Source: Calamus simplicifolius | Taxonomy: Eukaryota; Streptophyta; Magnoliopsida; Arecales; Arecaceae | Assembly (NCBI GenBank): GCA_900491605.1 | Contig: UESW01004566.1 | Location: forward strand, 563,584 to 627,583 | DNA length: 64,000 nt | Direction: 5' to 3' | Part shown: in pieces, positions 12,723 to 24,100 of the stretch | How positions within the stretch are numbered: the first letter of the stretch is position 1 | How the letters are laid out: every line of letters begins with the position of its first letter | Notes under the pieces: generated by a model | The model's database searches: none | What the model was told of the DNA's origin: nothing | The model's input: the letters and a program-made list of their open reading frames with translations, nothing else | Position numbers and translations under genes: made by a program

Positions 12723-13104
12723 ACAAAAATTTCTATGGGATAAATTTTATTATATATAATTAATTACAATTAATGTCTATTATTTATGTGATTTATTAAC
12801 TTTATTATACAATTTTATAATTAAGGATGCTGTGGCTACTCCTCAATTATTCAATTGTATTTATCACTTAAACATTATTTAAATTTTATGCTCAATTATG
12901 TCACTTAAGATGCATGCATAATTCACAAAATTTATACATACAAATTCTAAATATAATTAAACATAAATAGCCAGCCAATGGCCCAACCACTTGATGGACG
13001 AGCCAGCAGCCCATCATCCTCACCCAATTTCAATACTTTAATTTAACCAAAAAATCTCTCAATCACCTCAAAAAAATTTTGGATCAGATGCTGCAATCCA
13101 GTCT

Positions 13105-13335
13105 GTTGCAGTCCAGGCTGGGCACATGGCCCAGTCTGGCAGCTGGCTCAGGCTGGGCGCATGGCCCAGCCTGGCTGCTAGCCCAGACGGCTGGGCCAGC
13201 CGGCGCAAGGCCAACCCAGCTAGGCCCAGGCCGCTGGCCCAGCCAGTAGCTGGCCCAGGCGCTACTAGCGCCTGGGCATTGGCCAGCACTGGCTGGCAGC
13301 CAGTGCTTGGGTGCTGGTAGCCAGCCAGTGCCTAG
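13105..13335. repeat. GC-rich ctggccca / gctgggc low-complexity block
   Basis: About 230 bases of irregular repeats built from ctggcccagcc, gctgggc and gccagccagtgc words in an otherwise AT-rich element. Many words are self-complementary (tggcca, gcctaggc), so the RNA could fold strongly. It lies in the 5' leader of the Copia element between its primer site and gag. The open frames on both strands are products of this composition. Confidence 0.8.
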
Positions 13336-13969
13336 GCGTTGCCCTCCTTTTTTTTAATTCTAATTCTAAATGCCACGTGTTTTTTTTTATATTTGTATGG
13401 CGAGCACATCTTCCGTAAGAGACTTTTTTCATCCGTCCTCATTCGTTCACATATCCGAAGCAAGGAAACCCACGCTTCCTCCTCTCATAGTGATTTGATT
13501 GTAAGATATTTGGATTTTTCTCTTTATTAAACTTATATCCAAAAGGGTGAGCGAACAGATAGGTACATGCTTCATGGCATAAATCTTACTATGCATCTCT
13601 TAAATAAAACTAAATTAAATAAACTGAATATTAAGAGTTTATCAGATCTAATGCCCTTTCAAATGATTCTTGATGACCTATTAACTCTTTCGGTACGCAG
13701 GTAGTTGGTCAAACGCACCAAGGTACTACAGCAGCCTCCCTTATTGGTACGTCCCTAATATCCCTACCGTACGCCCGTTGGGTCAAATAATCCAGGGTAC
13801 TACCAGTAGCCTTCCCTTTGGACTATCCCTATATGAGAGAAATAGAGACCAAGAATGTCTTGTCCCTCTTTATCAAATAAATGATATAATGATTGTTTCA
13901 CATGGATTTTATCAGATCCGTATATTAATGGAAACAATCCTAATAATCAAAGCAGAGGTATTTTTATAC

Positions 13970-13981
13970 GCTCTGATACCA
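13970..13981 (-). other. Copia primer-binding site (tRNA-Met type)
   Basis: On the minus strand this reads tggtatcagagc, the common plant Copia primer site complementary to the 3' end of initiator tRNA-Met. It begins two bases inside the right LTR border. Confidence 0.9.
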
Positions 13982-13983
13982 AA

Positions 13984-14390
13984 TGATAGACTGAAATTAA
14001 ATATATTGATCCCTATCAGATATGTGAAAATATGGGACCAATATATTTATCATGAAAATAATAAAGTAAATCATGATCGATACATAAATATCCCCGCCAT
14101 TACTCTACGGTCTAGATGAGGATAAGGCTCTTCCATACCTTACGGTCTCTTTCAGCGATGGTGTAAACTTTCTCGTCGAACCAGTGGGACCTTTCCGTTT
14201 TTATATTTATTTATGCCTTATCTGTCCATCACAGAGGGCGCTTTAAACAGATATGGTTGAGGGATTCTTATCTTAATCATGAATTCAAATTCAAAATTTA
14301 AATTCACATAATCCCTCAATATCGAAATATAGGACCACTTAATCCACCTTAATCGTATCTAACCGATACGCTTAATGAAAAAAATCATAA
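13984..14390 (-). repeat. Right LTR (5' LTR of the Copia element)
   Basis: About 407 bases matching 7592-8005 with scattered substitutions. The outer border is set by the caatg duplication that follows it. Confidence 0.88.
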
Positions 14391-14395
14391 CAATG

Positions 14396-16001
14396 GCTTA
14401 CTGTGCACTGAAATTAATAACAGATCATGAATCAGGAAGCTTTCTGTTGAGGTGTGACCATCAAATATTGTTGCTCAAAGGTCAATTTATTTGCAATATA
14501 TAGATGAAGCTTTTCTTTCTTTGCTTGTAAATAGTCCAACTAAACTCAAATTTCTATAAGTTGTTATGCATTTAAAAAAAAAATTGATTTTAACGGCGAT
14601 TTTAGTTTTTATTTATTTATTTTAGATCTGATCGAGACAAGCTTCGATTTGTATAGTTTTGGACTCCTCTCAAATTGATTGTTACGAAAGTACTTGCATC
14701 TTTGCCTAGTTTTGTAACTTCCCCTTCAAAAAATTATGGATGCTAGCTATCACTCCTCTTTTCGTACCTCGGCTTGGTCTTGCGCAATGATACTCTTTTA
14801 CTGTTTTTTACTTTCTTGTGGTACAATGAGTGCGAGGCTCAGCTCCATTCCTTATATCTCATCGATGCAATAGAGCATGAAGAAAGGAAACAATGATTGA
14901 CGGTGATGCTATACCATGTGGGATGGTTGATTAATTCTTTAGGGCCACAGAGGCTGGCAGGCTCTACTCAAAAAACTAAGTAGTTGTTGAGAACTCTGAC
15001 AAAGTTCTGTGGAGTGCTGCAGATCCTTCACAGTTGCAGAAAGTTTACATGCAATCAGAATAGGTGGGAATTTTTGACTTAGAATGATCTTAATTGAAAG
15101 GAAAATCTTGCCTAACTCTGCTATGAAGTGGTAATTTGATTTCTACCATAAATTTACTTACAATATATGATAGACTTTGGGATTCAGAGATGCATTGCCA
15201 TAACATACCATGCTAGCCTGGAAATTAATTACAGTATGTTTCAGATAGTTTTGTAGTGAAAACTCAGTTTTGATGTCAAGCAGACAAAGATTGTGCCAAG
15301 AATGGAGTTGTAGAAAATTATGAAGGATCTATTCTCAGATCATTAATGCCATGTGAGAATGGAAACATCGTGATGAGGATGGCAGGATAAAATGAGAGAG
15401 GATATAAAGCAGGTTTTGCGCATATGAAAGCTTTTCAGAGGTGGTGAACAATGAAGGCCCTGAAAATTTCATGTCAGGTTCATCATATATAATATATCCA
15501 AGCAAATCTTATCCAACTCCAAATATAAGCATTATATAGTGAAATGATATCATATCTACCCTCCTGGATCCATAATTATTGTAATCTATTACAAGTGTTG
15601 TATGGCCAACATGAAATCTTAGTAAGAAGAAGAGGAAAGTGGTGACAGTGGATTGATTACGAAGAGTATGATTGATATGGTCCATATGAAACAGAGATCT
15701 ATTTCTGATCCATTTTAGACCAACATTTGTTGAGTTGCAATCTAGATTGATGGAAGCATTATCTCCCAAGAAAATTTATGTTGAACTTATTTTGCTAAAA
15801 TCGCTTTAATTATAACACATTTCATTCAAATGCAGGACTTTTCTCCTGACTTTGAGAAACAAGCTTCTATGAGTTCATGCAAGTTGGTTTAGCTGACAAT
15901 GCTATTTATTTTCTAAGGTCAATTTAAGTGTCTTCCTGCTATTTTCCTAATCACACACACACACTTTGGTTTCAAAATAGAAAATTAAGCTCGCTCACAC
16001 A

Positions 16002-16039
<38 letters not shown>

Positions 16040-16400
16040 GGTTTCAAAATAGAAATTAAGCTCTTATTTTGTCTTCTATTGGAACTTCATAAAAACCATC
16101 ATCAGAAGACTGATTAAACCTTACATTTAAACTTTTTTTTTTTTTGGTAAACTACATTTAGACTTCAATGGAAGTCAAATATGAACTACTTAGAAAGAAA
16201 CTGATGCTTAAGCCATAGCCTAATCAAAATTTGGGATCTAAAATCTTAACCCAGCAATGATGAAAGGGTGAATTTCACCCAAAACTTTTGTCACTCCAAC
16301 CAACTCCCAGAGCATACCAACATAATTGCTTCCATTGGTGCCATAACCAAGATAGGGTGCCATAAACAAGATAGGGTGTACTTCATTAAGTGCCCTCTTT
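14396..16400. other. Intergenic DNA upstream of the extensin gene
   Basis: No coding or RNA gene recognised. It holds a CA/CT microsatellite and, in the last 150 bases, the probable promoter region of the downstream cell-wall protein gene. Confidence 0.55.
16004..16037. repeat. (CT)n microsatellite
   Basis: About 17 CT units, preceded by a short CA run. A block reading ggtttcaaaatagaaa is present on both sides, so the microsatellite lies within a small direct duplication. Confidence 0.92.
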
Positions 16401-16483
16401 AGGCCCCCACGCCTATAAATGTGCGTGCAACCTGGCACCAGGGGAGGACCACTTCAATGGCCTCGCAAGCCCTCTGGTGACGG

Positions 16484-16490
16484 TATATAA
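16484..16490 (+). promoter_or_regulatory. TATA box of the extensin-like gene
   Basis: A perfect tatataa within ggtatataaggcc, 42 bases before the ATG. This predicts a very short 5' leader of about 15-20 bases. Confidence 0.75.
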
Positions 16491-16531
16491 GGCCGCCCAA
16501 GACGGTCTCTTGGTTTCCTCACACAGCAAGC

Positions 16532-17914
16532 ATGGGTCAATTGGGCTCATTTCTTGCTGTAATCTCCCTATTCCTCTTGCTTCCCTCGCCTTCCCTTGGG
16601 AACTTGGACCACCGTTTCCCTCCATGGCATCCTCCATTCTATTTTCCAGCTTGGCCGCCCTACCACCACAGATCACCACCACCACTACCACCTCCGTCAC
16701 CTTATGCTTATAGTCGTCCACCAAAACCTCCAAGAACACCACCATATGTATACAAGTCTCCGCCGCCGCCGCCGGAGTACAAGCCACGTCCCATATCTCC
16801 ACCTCCGTCACCTTATGCTTATAGTCGTCCACCAAAACCTCCAAGAACACCACCATATGTATACAAGTCTCCGCCGCCACCGCCGGAGTACAAGCCACGT
16901 CCCATATCTCCACGACCGCCACCTTATGCTTATAGTCGTCCACCAAAACCTCCAAGAACACCACCATATAGATACAAGTCTCCGCCGCCACCGCCGGAGT
17001 ACAAGCCACGTCCCATATCTCCACCACCGCCACCTTATGCTTATAGTCGTCCACCAAAACCTCCAAGAACACCACCATATAGATACAAGTCTCCGCCGCC
17101 ACCGCCGGAGTACAAGCCACGTCCCATATCTCCACCACTGCCTCCGAAGTCATTCAAATCTCCACCACTACTATCACCTCCAAAATACAAGCCACCAGCA
17201 CCAAAGCCGTACAAGTCTCCACCACGAGCACCTTCAAAATACAAGCCAGCTCCACCAAAGTATAATAAACCTTCGCCCCCAAAGCCCTACAATATGTACC
17301 CACCACCACGACTTCCAACTTGCCAGCCATCACCACCAAAATATAAACCTATGCCTCCAAAAACATACAAGTCTCCACCACCACCACCGCCACCAATACA
17401 ATATAAACCTGCACCACTGAAGCCATACAAGCCTCCTCCAAGTTACAAGCCACCATCACCACCCGTATATAAACCTTTACCACCAAAACCGTTCAAGTCA
17501 TCTCCGCCACCTAAATATAAACCTTTGCCGCCGAAGCCATACAAGCCTCCACCACCGTTGCCTCCAAAATACAAGCCGCCGCCACCAAAATACAAACATC
17601 TTGCACCGAAGCCATGCCAGCCTCCACGAACGCCACCACCAAAATACAAGCCACCGCTACCATCACCACCCCCAAAATATAAACCTTCACCACTGAGGCC
17701 ATACAAGCCACCAACTCCACATTCACGACCAAAACCTTACCAATCTCCACGACCCCCACTTCCACGATACAAGCCACCACCGGCACATAAGACCCCGGCG
17801 CCACCACAGAAGCCCGGCCACCAGCCTCCACCACCATATGAACCATACCCTTTTTACAACTACATTTCGCCGCCGCCGCCACACCATCATCAACCAGGAG
17901 GAGTGCACAAGTGA
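16532..17914 (+). CDS. Extensin-like / repetitive proline-rich cell wall protein
   Basis: A 460-residue secreted structural protein of the plant cell wall. Residues 1-23 form a signal peptide (hydrophobic core FLAVISLFLLLPS, cut probable after SLG). The rest is Pro/Tyr/Lys-rich. Residues about 54-201 hold four tandem 37-residue units with PYAYSRPPKPPRTPPY and YKSPPPPPEYKPRPISP. The remainder is a degenerate run of YKPPPPKPYKSP and PPKYKPPP words ending in HHHQPGGVHK. Proline runs after Ser are sites for hydroxylation and arabinosylation in extensins, and the repeated YxY and YK motifs are the kind used for tyrosine cross-linking. The ATG is fixed by the signal peptide and the TATA box 42 bases upstream. 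There is no intron. It could equally be called a PRP; SPPPP runs and tyrosines favour the extensin-like label. Confidence 0.9.
   Translation: MGQLGSFLAVISLFLLLPSPSLGNLDHRFPPWHPPFYFPAWPPYHHRSPPPLPPPSPYAYSRPPKPPRTPPYVYKSPPPPPEYKPRPISPPPSPYAYSRPPKPPRTPPYVYKSPPPPPEYKPRPISPRPPPYAYSRPPKPPRTPPYRYKSPPPPPEYKPRPISPPPPPYAYSRPPKPPRTPPYRYKSPPPPPEYKPRPISPPLPPKSFKSPPLLSPPKYKPPAPKPYKSPPRAPSKYKPAPPKYNKPSPPKPYNMYPPPRLPTCQPSPPKYKPMPPKTYKSPPPPPPPIQYKPAPLKPYKPPPSYKPPSPPVYKPLPPKPFKSSPPPKYKPLPPKPYKPPPPLPPKYKPPPPKYKHLAPKPCQPPRTPPPKYKPPLPSPPPKYKPSPLRPYKPPTPHSRPKPYQSPRPPLPRYKPPPAHKTPAPPQKPGHQPPPPYEPYPFYNYISPPPPHHHQPGGVHK
16690..17133 (+). repeat. Four tandem 111-bp units inside the extensin-like gene
   Basis: The word cttatgctta recurs at 16701, 16812, 16923 and 17034, exactly 111 bases (37 codons) apart. 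The copies differ by only a few substitutions, such as Val/Arg in PPY[V/R]YKS and Ser/Pro in PP[S/P]PYAY, which points to recent unequal exchange. Confidence 0.96.
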
Positions 17915-18016
17915 GAGAGACCTGGAACTCCCACGATGAAGGGATGCTTCATGGAGATTTAATTCTGGCAAGCAGCAGTATGTTCTATTATCAAGCTCTC
18001 TTCCCCCGCGAGTGCT

Positions 18017-18042
18017 AGAGAGAGAGAGAGAGAGAGAGAGAT
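18017..18042. repeat. (GA)n microsatellite in the extensin-like 3' UTR
   Basis: Thirteen GA units about 100 bases after the stop codon, inside the probable 3' UTR. Confidence 0.93.
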
Positions 18043-18158
18043 CTAGTAATGTTGAAGTCCAGTTAAGAAGCATGCATGTATCTAGATCTTTTTATCATGT
18101 AGAACAAAAATTAAAAGCGTGTGCATGATGATGATGATTTGCTGGCAAAAAAAGCTCA

Positions 18159-18164
18159 AATAAA
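18159..18164 (+). terminator. Polyadenylation signal candidate of the extensin-like gene
   Basis: An AATAAA hexamer about 245 bases past the stop codon, in an A-rich context. Confidence 0.45.
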
Positions 18165-18199
18165 ATCAAATGAAATCATCAGCCAACATATATATATCC

Positions 18200-21100
18200 T
18201 TCGTTCCTATTTGGTTATGACCATCTACTAAGCCGTGCTGACATACTTTTTATAGGACCACCGGAAACCAGGTTGCAACATCACATCCGAATGGCATGGC
18301 ATACCAACCCATGGCACCGCTTGAGCTTGGCCAGACTTGCCGATCCAATGTGCCAAACATTTTTTTAATTATTTTTTAAACTAATTTTATAGAAATTAAG
18401 TATACATATTTTTATGGTGTGCTAGCTATTCTATTACTGTATTACACATCTTATCTTTAATTTTTTAGTCATTCGGAGAGAGAAGTATTCAAAAAGCAGT
18501 AAACTTGCAGCAGATTAATCTTTTTGGCCATGAGAAAGACAATAGATTTTTTTTTAGTAGCAGACAAGAAAATCCTTGAAAACAAACCCTTTCTTGTTGT
18601 TGAAAAGGGTTTAAAAATAAATAAATAAATAAGAATAACTCTAAAACTAACTATTTATGGATGTTAACTGATGATAAAAATGTAAAAAATATTACAGGCA
18701 GGCAGCTCATAGTATGCCAAGCACTACCATGAGTTGTGTTGCCCACTTGTATGTATGGTCCATGTCAACCCATGGGCCACTGTTACTATAGTAGCAGTGC
18801 TATACCTGGCACGGACCGCGTTGTACCGAGCTTGATCGTGTTTGGCTTGTTGGCACCTCTATAAGTCATCAGGTTTTAGTAATTATAACACTAACCTATT
18901 TTCAAACTAGTTCGGCACATAAAGTTACTGGATGTTTAGATGGTATATTGGGCAAACCATGGAGATCATCTGGTTTCTAAATTCGATCATCTGAGCTGAT
19001 AAAACCTGGGATTTGGTGTTGCTGCCCATAATAGCATGTAGAAACCTCTCCAAACCTAATCTCTTGGTCGCACTTTCAATCAAATTTGGTGCTGAAGCTA
19101 TTATTCAAGATCATTGAGAGGGAATTTTACTTGCACTAGCTATTTCCCTTCTAAGTTCATTAATTAGTTTCAAGTGCTAAGCTGTTAATTAGTGCATGAC
19201 TTGAGGTTAGAGCAGTTTCTCACTTGCTTCAGAATGAAAATATTCTTTTGAAAGGTGAATTAGCAATTATTATGGCTTGGATCAACAGTCAGATGAATTT
19301 GTAATATCTTTACTTAAGCAATCTCCATACAATCATTCAATCCATACCAAAGTTTGTATGTTCACACATTTTTAAGGATACCAACCAAGCAATAAATTAC
19401 TTTGGCGAATTGAACTGCAAGATAAAAGAAAATGGCTTGCTATACTATAAATTTTCCATCTTGACTTGCTCATTTTCTTAGTACTATTGTTCAAAGGATT
19501 CCTTTCCTGAGGTTTTTCTTTGTTGCACCGCCACCGCCACCGCAGCAAAAGGGAGAGGAGGGCTTTGATGGCTCTACTGGAATCCATCCTCAACCAACTA
19601 GGCTTCCTCGGTCCTTATCATCATAAAGAAAGACGAAGGGCCACCATAGAGCTTTTAATGACATGAATTCAACTGGACTTTGATCCCAAAACTGATTCTC
19701 CTTTTATTCTTTTCAGGTTGCTACATATTGTTTAAAAAGATTATTACATTAGGAATATAAAGACTTATTGCAAATTTTTACTTGAATTCTTATTTTCTTT
19801 TTTTAAATTAAGTTTTTGATTCATAAAATTTGTTTAATCAAATATTTTGACAGACGCCAGTAATAACTTGGCAGACCATCCTATTTGATGCGATGAATGA
19901 AATTAAAAAAAAAAAAGCTAAAATAGCATCATGTGATACTAAGATAGCATTGAGGGGAAGCAGCTAAAAAAAAACTACAAGAGAGAGGGAGAGATACACG
20001 TAGGTGTTGGTGATGTAAGGAGGAAAATGATGAGCGATTTTCTTTTCATTTATCATCTTTTACAAAACACTCATTTGGTGTTACTTTCATCCTTTGGCAA
20101 CCACCTATACGCCAACTAGGACTATCCGTCACGTTATCACTACAAATATACTGGGTTAAATAAATTTTTGAGTTGATATTACCCAATGCATATATAAGCT
20201 TATTTAAAAACTTCAAATGACTTCATGTGCACCTGATTTGTTTATCGTTTCTTAAAATAAAATCATTTCCACAAACACGCCATTGGATTTGCACACTGCT
20301 GACAAGGACGGGATAGTTGAGGATTGAAGCTGTATTGACTTCATGTACACCTGATAAGTGGTTCCAGCTCTTACGTTCTTGCTCGATAAACTACATTTCA
20401 AATCGACGATCTCATTCATGTTCACAGGACCAGAGACCTGAGTCTCACAAACAGCTCCCAACTGTTATAGGCGGACAGTTTTTCTCCCCCAAGCAACAGA
20501 TAAACGCACTGCTTAATCAATGGACATCAACAGATAAATGCCGTGTATTTGGTTGATTTGATTCAACTCTCTAACCGAAAATCAACAGACATAACAAACG
20601 ATAACATTTCAGAAGACTGTCCCGTTAGTTCTCAAGTTTCTTTCGATGTCATTGAAAGACAAGTGCTGCCTCAAGAATTTTCGGGAAAAAAAAAACACCC
20701 GGGGGGAGTGATATGTAATAATTTACAATTTCAAACATTTTCGAATAGAATTCACTTGTCCCGGCACCTGCAGATGCGATTGAACCCTATGGGGCATAAA
20801 AATCTTTATCCGCGCGCCGCATCAACTTGATGGAAAGTGGTGATTCAACCCAGTTGGCAACTCTTTAGTGGAGGACCACGCAGAACCACTGGAGAACGAT
20901 CACACTATTGTACTAGAAATTCCTCCCTTTGTATGGTGGCATTTCCTGTAACATCAAAGATGGTAAAGCCGGAATCTACATGAGAAGCAATAACAAAAAA
21001 AATCATACAATGAAGAGAAGAAACCAAGCCATGATCCTGGTGACGTGACAGATGATCATCAATGATGCATGACATTTTCAAATAACAAACTTCTTTCACA

Positions 21101-24100
21101 TTTCAGAATTAAGATCATAAATGGTAAAATTACATCAGTCCAGACTAAGTTTAGGAATGCAATGGTTTTAATTTTATTAGTGTGAAAGTATAACAGGATT
21201 GTAATATGCTAAAAATCAATGGACAAACATTGAAGTCTATTTCAAAGAAAATCACTTAAAAAAATCTCAGACATCACAAAGGACTTGATAATATATTCAT
21301 GATCGCAACATAATCGCAAGGAAAGTTTTCTTCATTTGAGCCCGTTGTTGCATCCCGTCTGAAGCAGAACACTGATTGACTGCAAGCAAAAGGCTTCAAG
21401 TTCTTAACCAATCATTGCCTTTAAAGATCACACGGATGCTTATTTTGTGTGAAGACAGAAATACAATTTTTTGGGACCAATAAGGGTCTTGCTTCAGAAT
21501 CTCAAGCGAGATTGCAAGATTGCAGGATCAACCAGCTAACCAGTTCATGCTAAGTTTACCAAACTCTTCAACAAGGGAACATTATCAGATGCCCTCAGCA
21601 CAGTCAACATGACTGTTTTTCAACAAAAGAATGATGTTTTTCATTCCAATTAAAGAGTAGAAAGTAATATGAAATATAATCTCAGCCACCATACATAATC
21701 TTGTCATCTTGCTTGAGTTTATAAACTCAATTGCATCTTGCTTTGACCATTTGCTATTGCATTTGTTTATGATCTTTTAGCATTATATTAATCTCATAAT
21801 TTGATCATCTGTATGGGCCTAGTTCATCAACTGCATTTGTATTGCATCATCTAACAAAGCATATAAGTTGCCTCTTTCCAGTGTCATAGCATGATCCAAA
21901 TTCAATATATGCTAGGATATGGCCATCTATATCCAAAATTATAAATAGTAAAGCTAAAGCAGATTCAATCTACAGCTCTTGAAAGATATGGCCATCATTA
22001 CATCCAGAATTAACCAAATAACTTAAATTTGATTTATAAACTCATGTTTAAATATCACCACAATTTTATAAATAATAAGGAAATCTTGAAATCATCTTTT
22101 AATAATTCAAGTTTTATGCCTTCGTCATTGGACCTAGCACAATCTTATAATGATAACCGACCTTGAAACTCCCAACATGAACTGCAGAAGAGGTTGATTG
22201 TGCTAATTGACCATGACCAAACATTGGGTCATGCATTTAATCATTAAGAATAGAATAAGCACATTGCCAAGTTGCTTGTAATTTTAGAACAAACACTGAC
22301 CACTTCATTAACCATAAGAAAATCGCATCAAGTGATAGACTAGCAATCCAGACAACCCCAAGTACATGAACAGTTGTTATACTTAGCTTTAGATGTAGGA
22401 ATTCCATCGAGTCTTCAAAGACTAGGTTCCTGGTTCTCCTTTCTAATAATGATTAGTTATCCACAGCCAAAGCAGTCATTGATTTTTGACCCATGAACAG
22501 TTATTATACTTAGCTCTACATGTGAGAATTACATCATATTCAAGGACAAATTCCTCGTGCTCCTTTCTAATTATGATTGTTTATCCACCATTGGACCAGT
22601 TATTCTTTTTAACCAATAGCCTTCAATTGCTAGATTCACAATTTTTTGATCTGCAACCATGCCTATTTTGATCCGGTCATCAAGCCAAATTTGATGCAAT
22701 CAAATCATCAAAGCTTACCCCAAATTTCAATCACATTATAAACTCTTCCTTGATACAAGGCACTCCAAGGCATTTGCGTATTTTATTGATGGAGAAGGGA
22801 AAATTTAAATAATTTAGTTCATTTTTAAATTTTATTGAATTTTTAATATTTTATTTTGGTGATTTGAGGTTGGTTATTGAGTCCTGTTTTAAGTAGAATT
22901 GTTGTACAAGAATCCTCCTTTTATATCTCAAGCTGGAGATTCCAGAGTTATTAGGATTAGATTTTAGCTAATTTAAGTTTTTTTATATAGGACTCTATGG
23001 ATTAGCATTTTAGGGAAGACTTTCATCGTCGGCAAGGAGATAAGAGGCTATTGAGTTGTTTTTTGGGGAAAAAATGAAACCATGTTGGGTAAAATAAGTC
23101 GTGAAAAAAGTCATCGAAGGATCCCATGGCTTGCTAATAAAAGCCATTGAATGTGGTTTTTATAGAATGATTTTTTTTTTCTTTTGGCCAAGTTTGGCCC
23201 TTCTAATTCCCGCTCTTCTTGATGTCTTTATCTCTGCTTACCTTATCCTACCCTGCATGCACTATTTACTGAATTTCAGTTACAGATCAATTATGGACTC
23301 CCTTGTTTAGCCTCAAATCCAGTAGAACAATATTCCTCCTATCCTCCCATCAGGAAAACTATAGGGTCCAATTTATTTGTCCTCTTGTTTGCCCTTAGTC
23401 TCAAACATTGTTCACCAAGGTTCTCGTACACAGAGTAGGAACAAAAGAGTCCATAACCCTATTTTATCCTTTTCCTAGGTCAACATTCTACAGGTCATCC
23501 CCAATTGGTCTTACGTCATTTATGATGTTGATACCATGCATCATGTTTGAAAGTCATCAACATGTGAATAACTTGCCCTAACCCATGTGCCATAACAACG
23601 GCCCTGCCCCTTTGATACCAAATAGGTGCTTCATGATCAAAAAGATAAAAGATACCCGACAAATTCTTAATTGGATCTTCAAAAGAGAAGGATATGATCA
23701 TATGAAAAAGATCAAACCAGCAACTGTTATCACCAGTATGAATGCTCATGCCCAAGGAAAAAAAAGATCTAGCCATGGTTCCCATGGCGGAGAAAAAGAA
23801 AATTATCAAAAATAATAATAAAAACTCAGATGAATATAGTTAATCTCTCGTAGGAGTTGCCTTTACCCTCCGTAAAGGGCTCTTGAAAACCCAAAACCCT
23901 GAGATCTCTTGACCAAACCCTTAAAGTCAAACACAACTAATTCTAACCATTAAATTGAACTCATTAAACATGTGTTTTCAAGAATTTGTCATACAACCAT
24001 CTAACTAGATAACTTTGCTCAAATGGACCCTCCAAAAATGTCATGTTGAGACACCCTGAAATCATATGTTATGAAATTGAAGCAGACTCCTTATGGCCCC

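Larger units (their letters stand above)
7592..14390 (-). mobile_element. Copia LTR retrotransposon, complete but degenerate
   Basis: A 6.8-kb element lying on the minus strand. It has two LTRs of about 410 bases, a tRNA-Met type primer site next to the right LTR, a purine-rich tract (minus-strand aagtaggagaa) next to the left LTR, and a 5-bp target duplication. Domain order along the minus strand is gag zinc knuckle, integrase, reverse transcriptase, RNase H, which defines Copia (Pseudoviridae-type) rather than Gypsy. The coding region is broken by many stops and frameshifts, and the LTRs have diverged at many positions, so it is an old, inactive copy. Confidence 0.92.

Noticed and set aside
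13068..13320. Ala/Gly/Leu-rich open frames in both strands near 13.2 kb
   Set aside because: Low-complexity GC-rich repeat in the Copia leader gives open frames in several phases; no protein motif.
16413..17153. Long minus-strand and shifted open frames over the extensin-like gene
   Set aside because: They mirror the 111-bp repeat and the proline codons of the real gene and have no signal peptide, start context or known motif.
20252..20830. Overlapping short frames near 20.3-20.8 kb
   Set aside because: No motif, no splice signals in phase and no codon bias; treated as intergenic.
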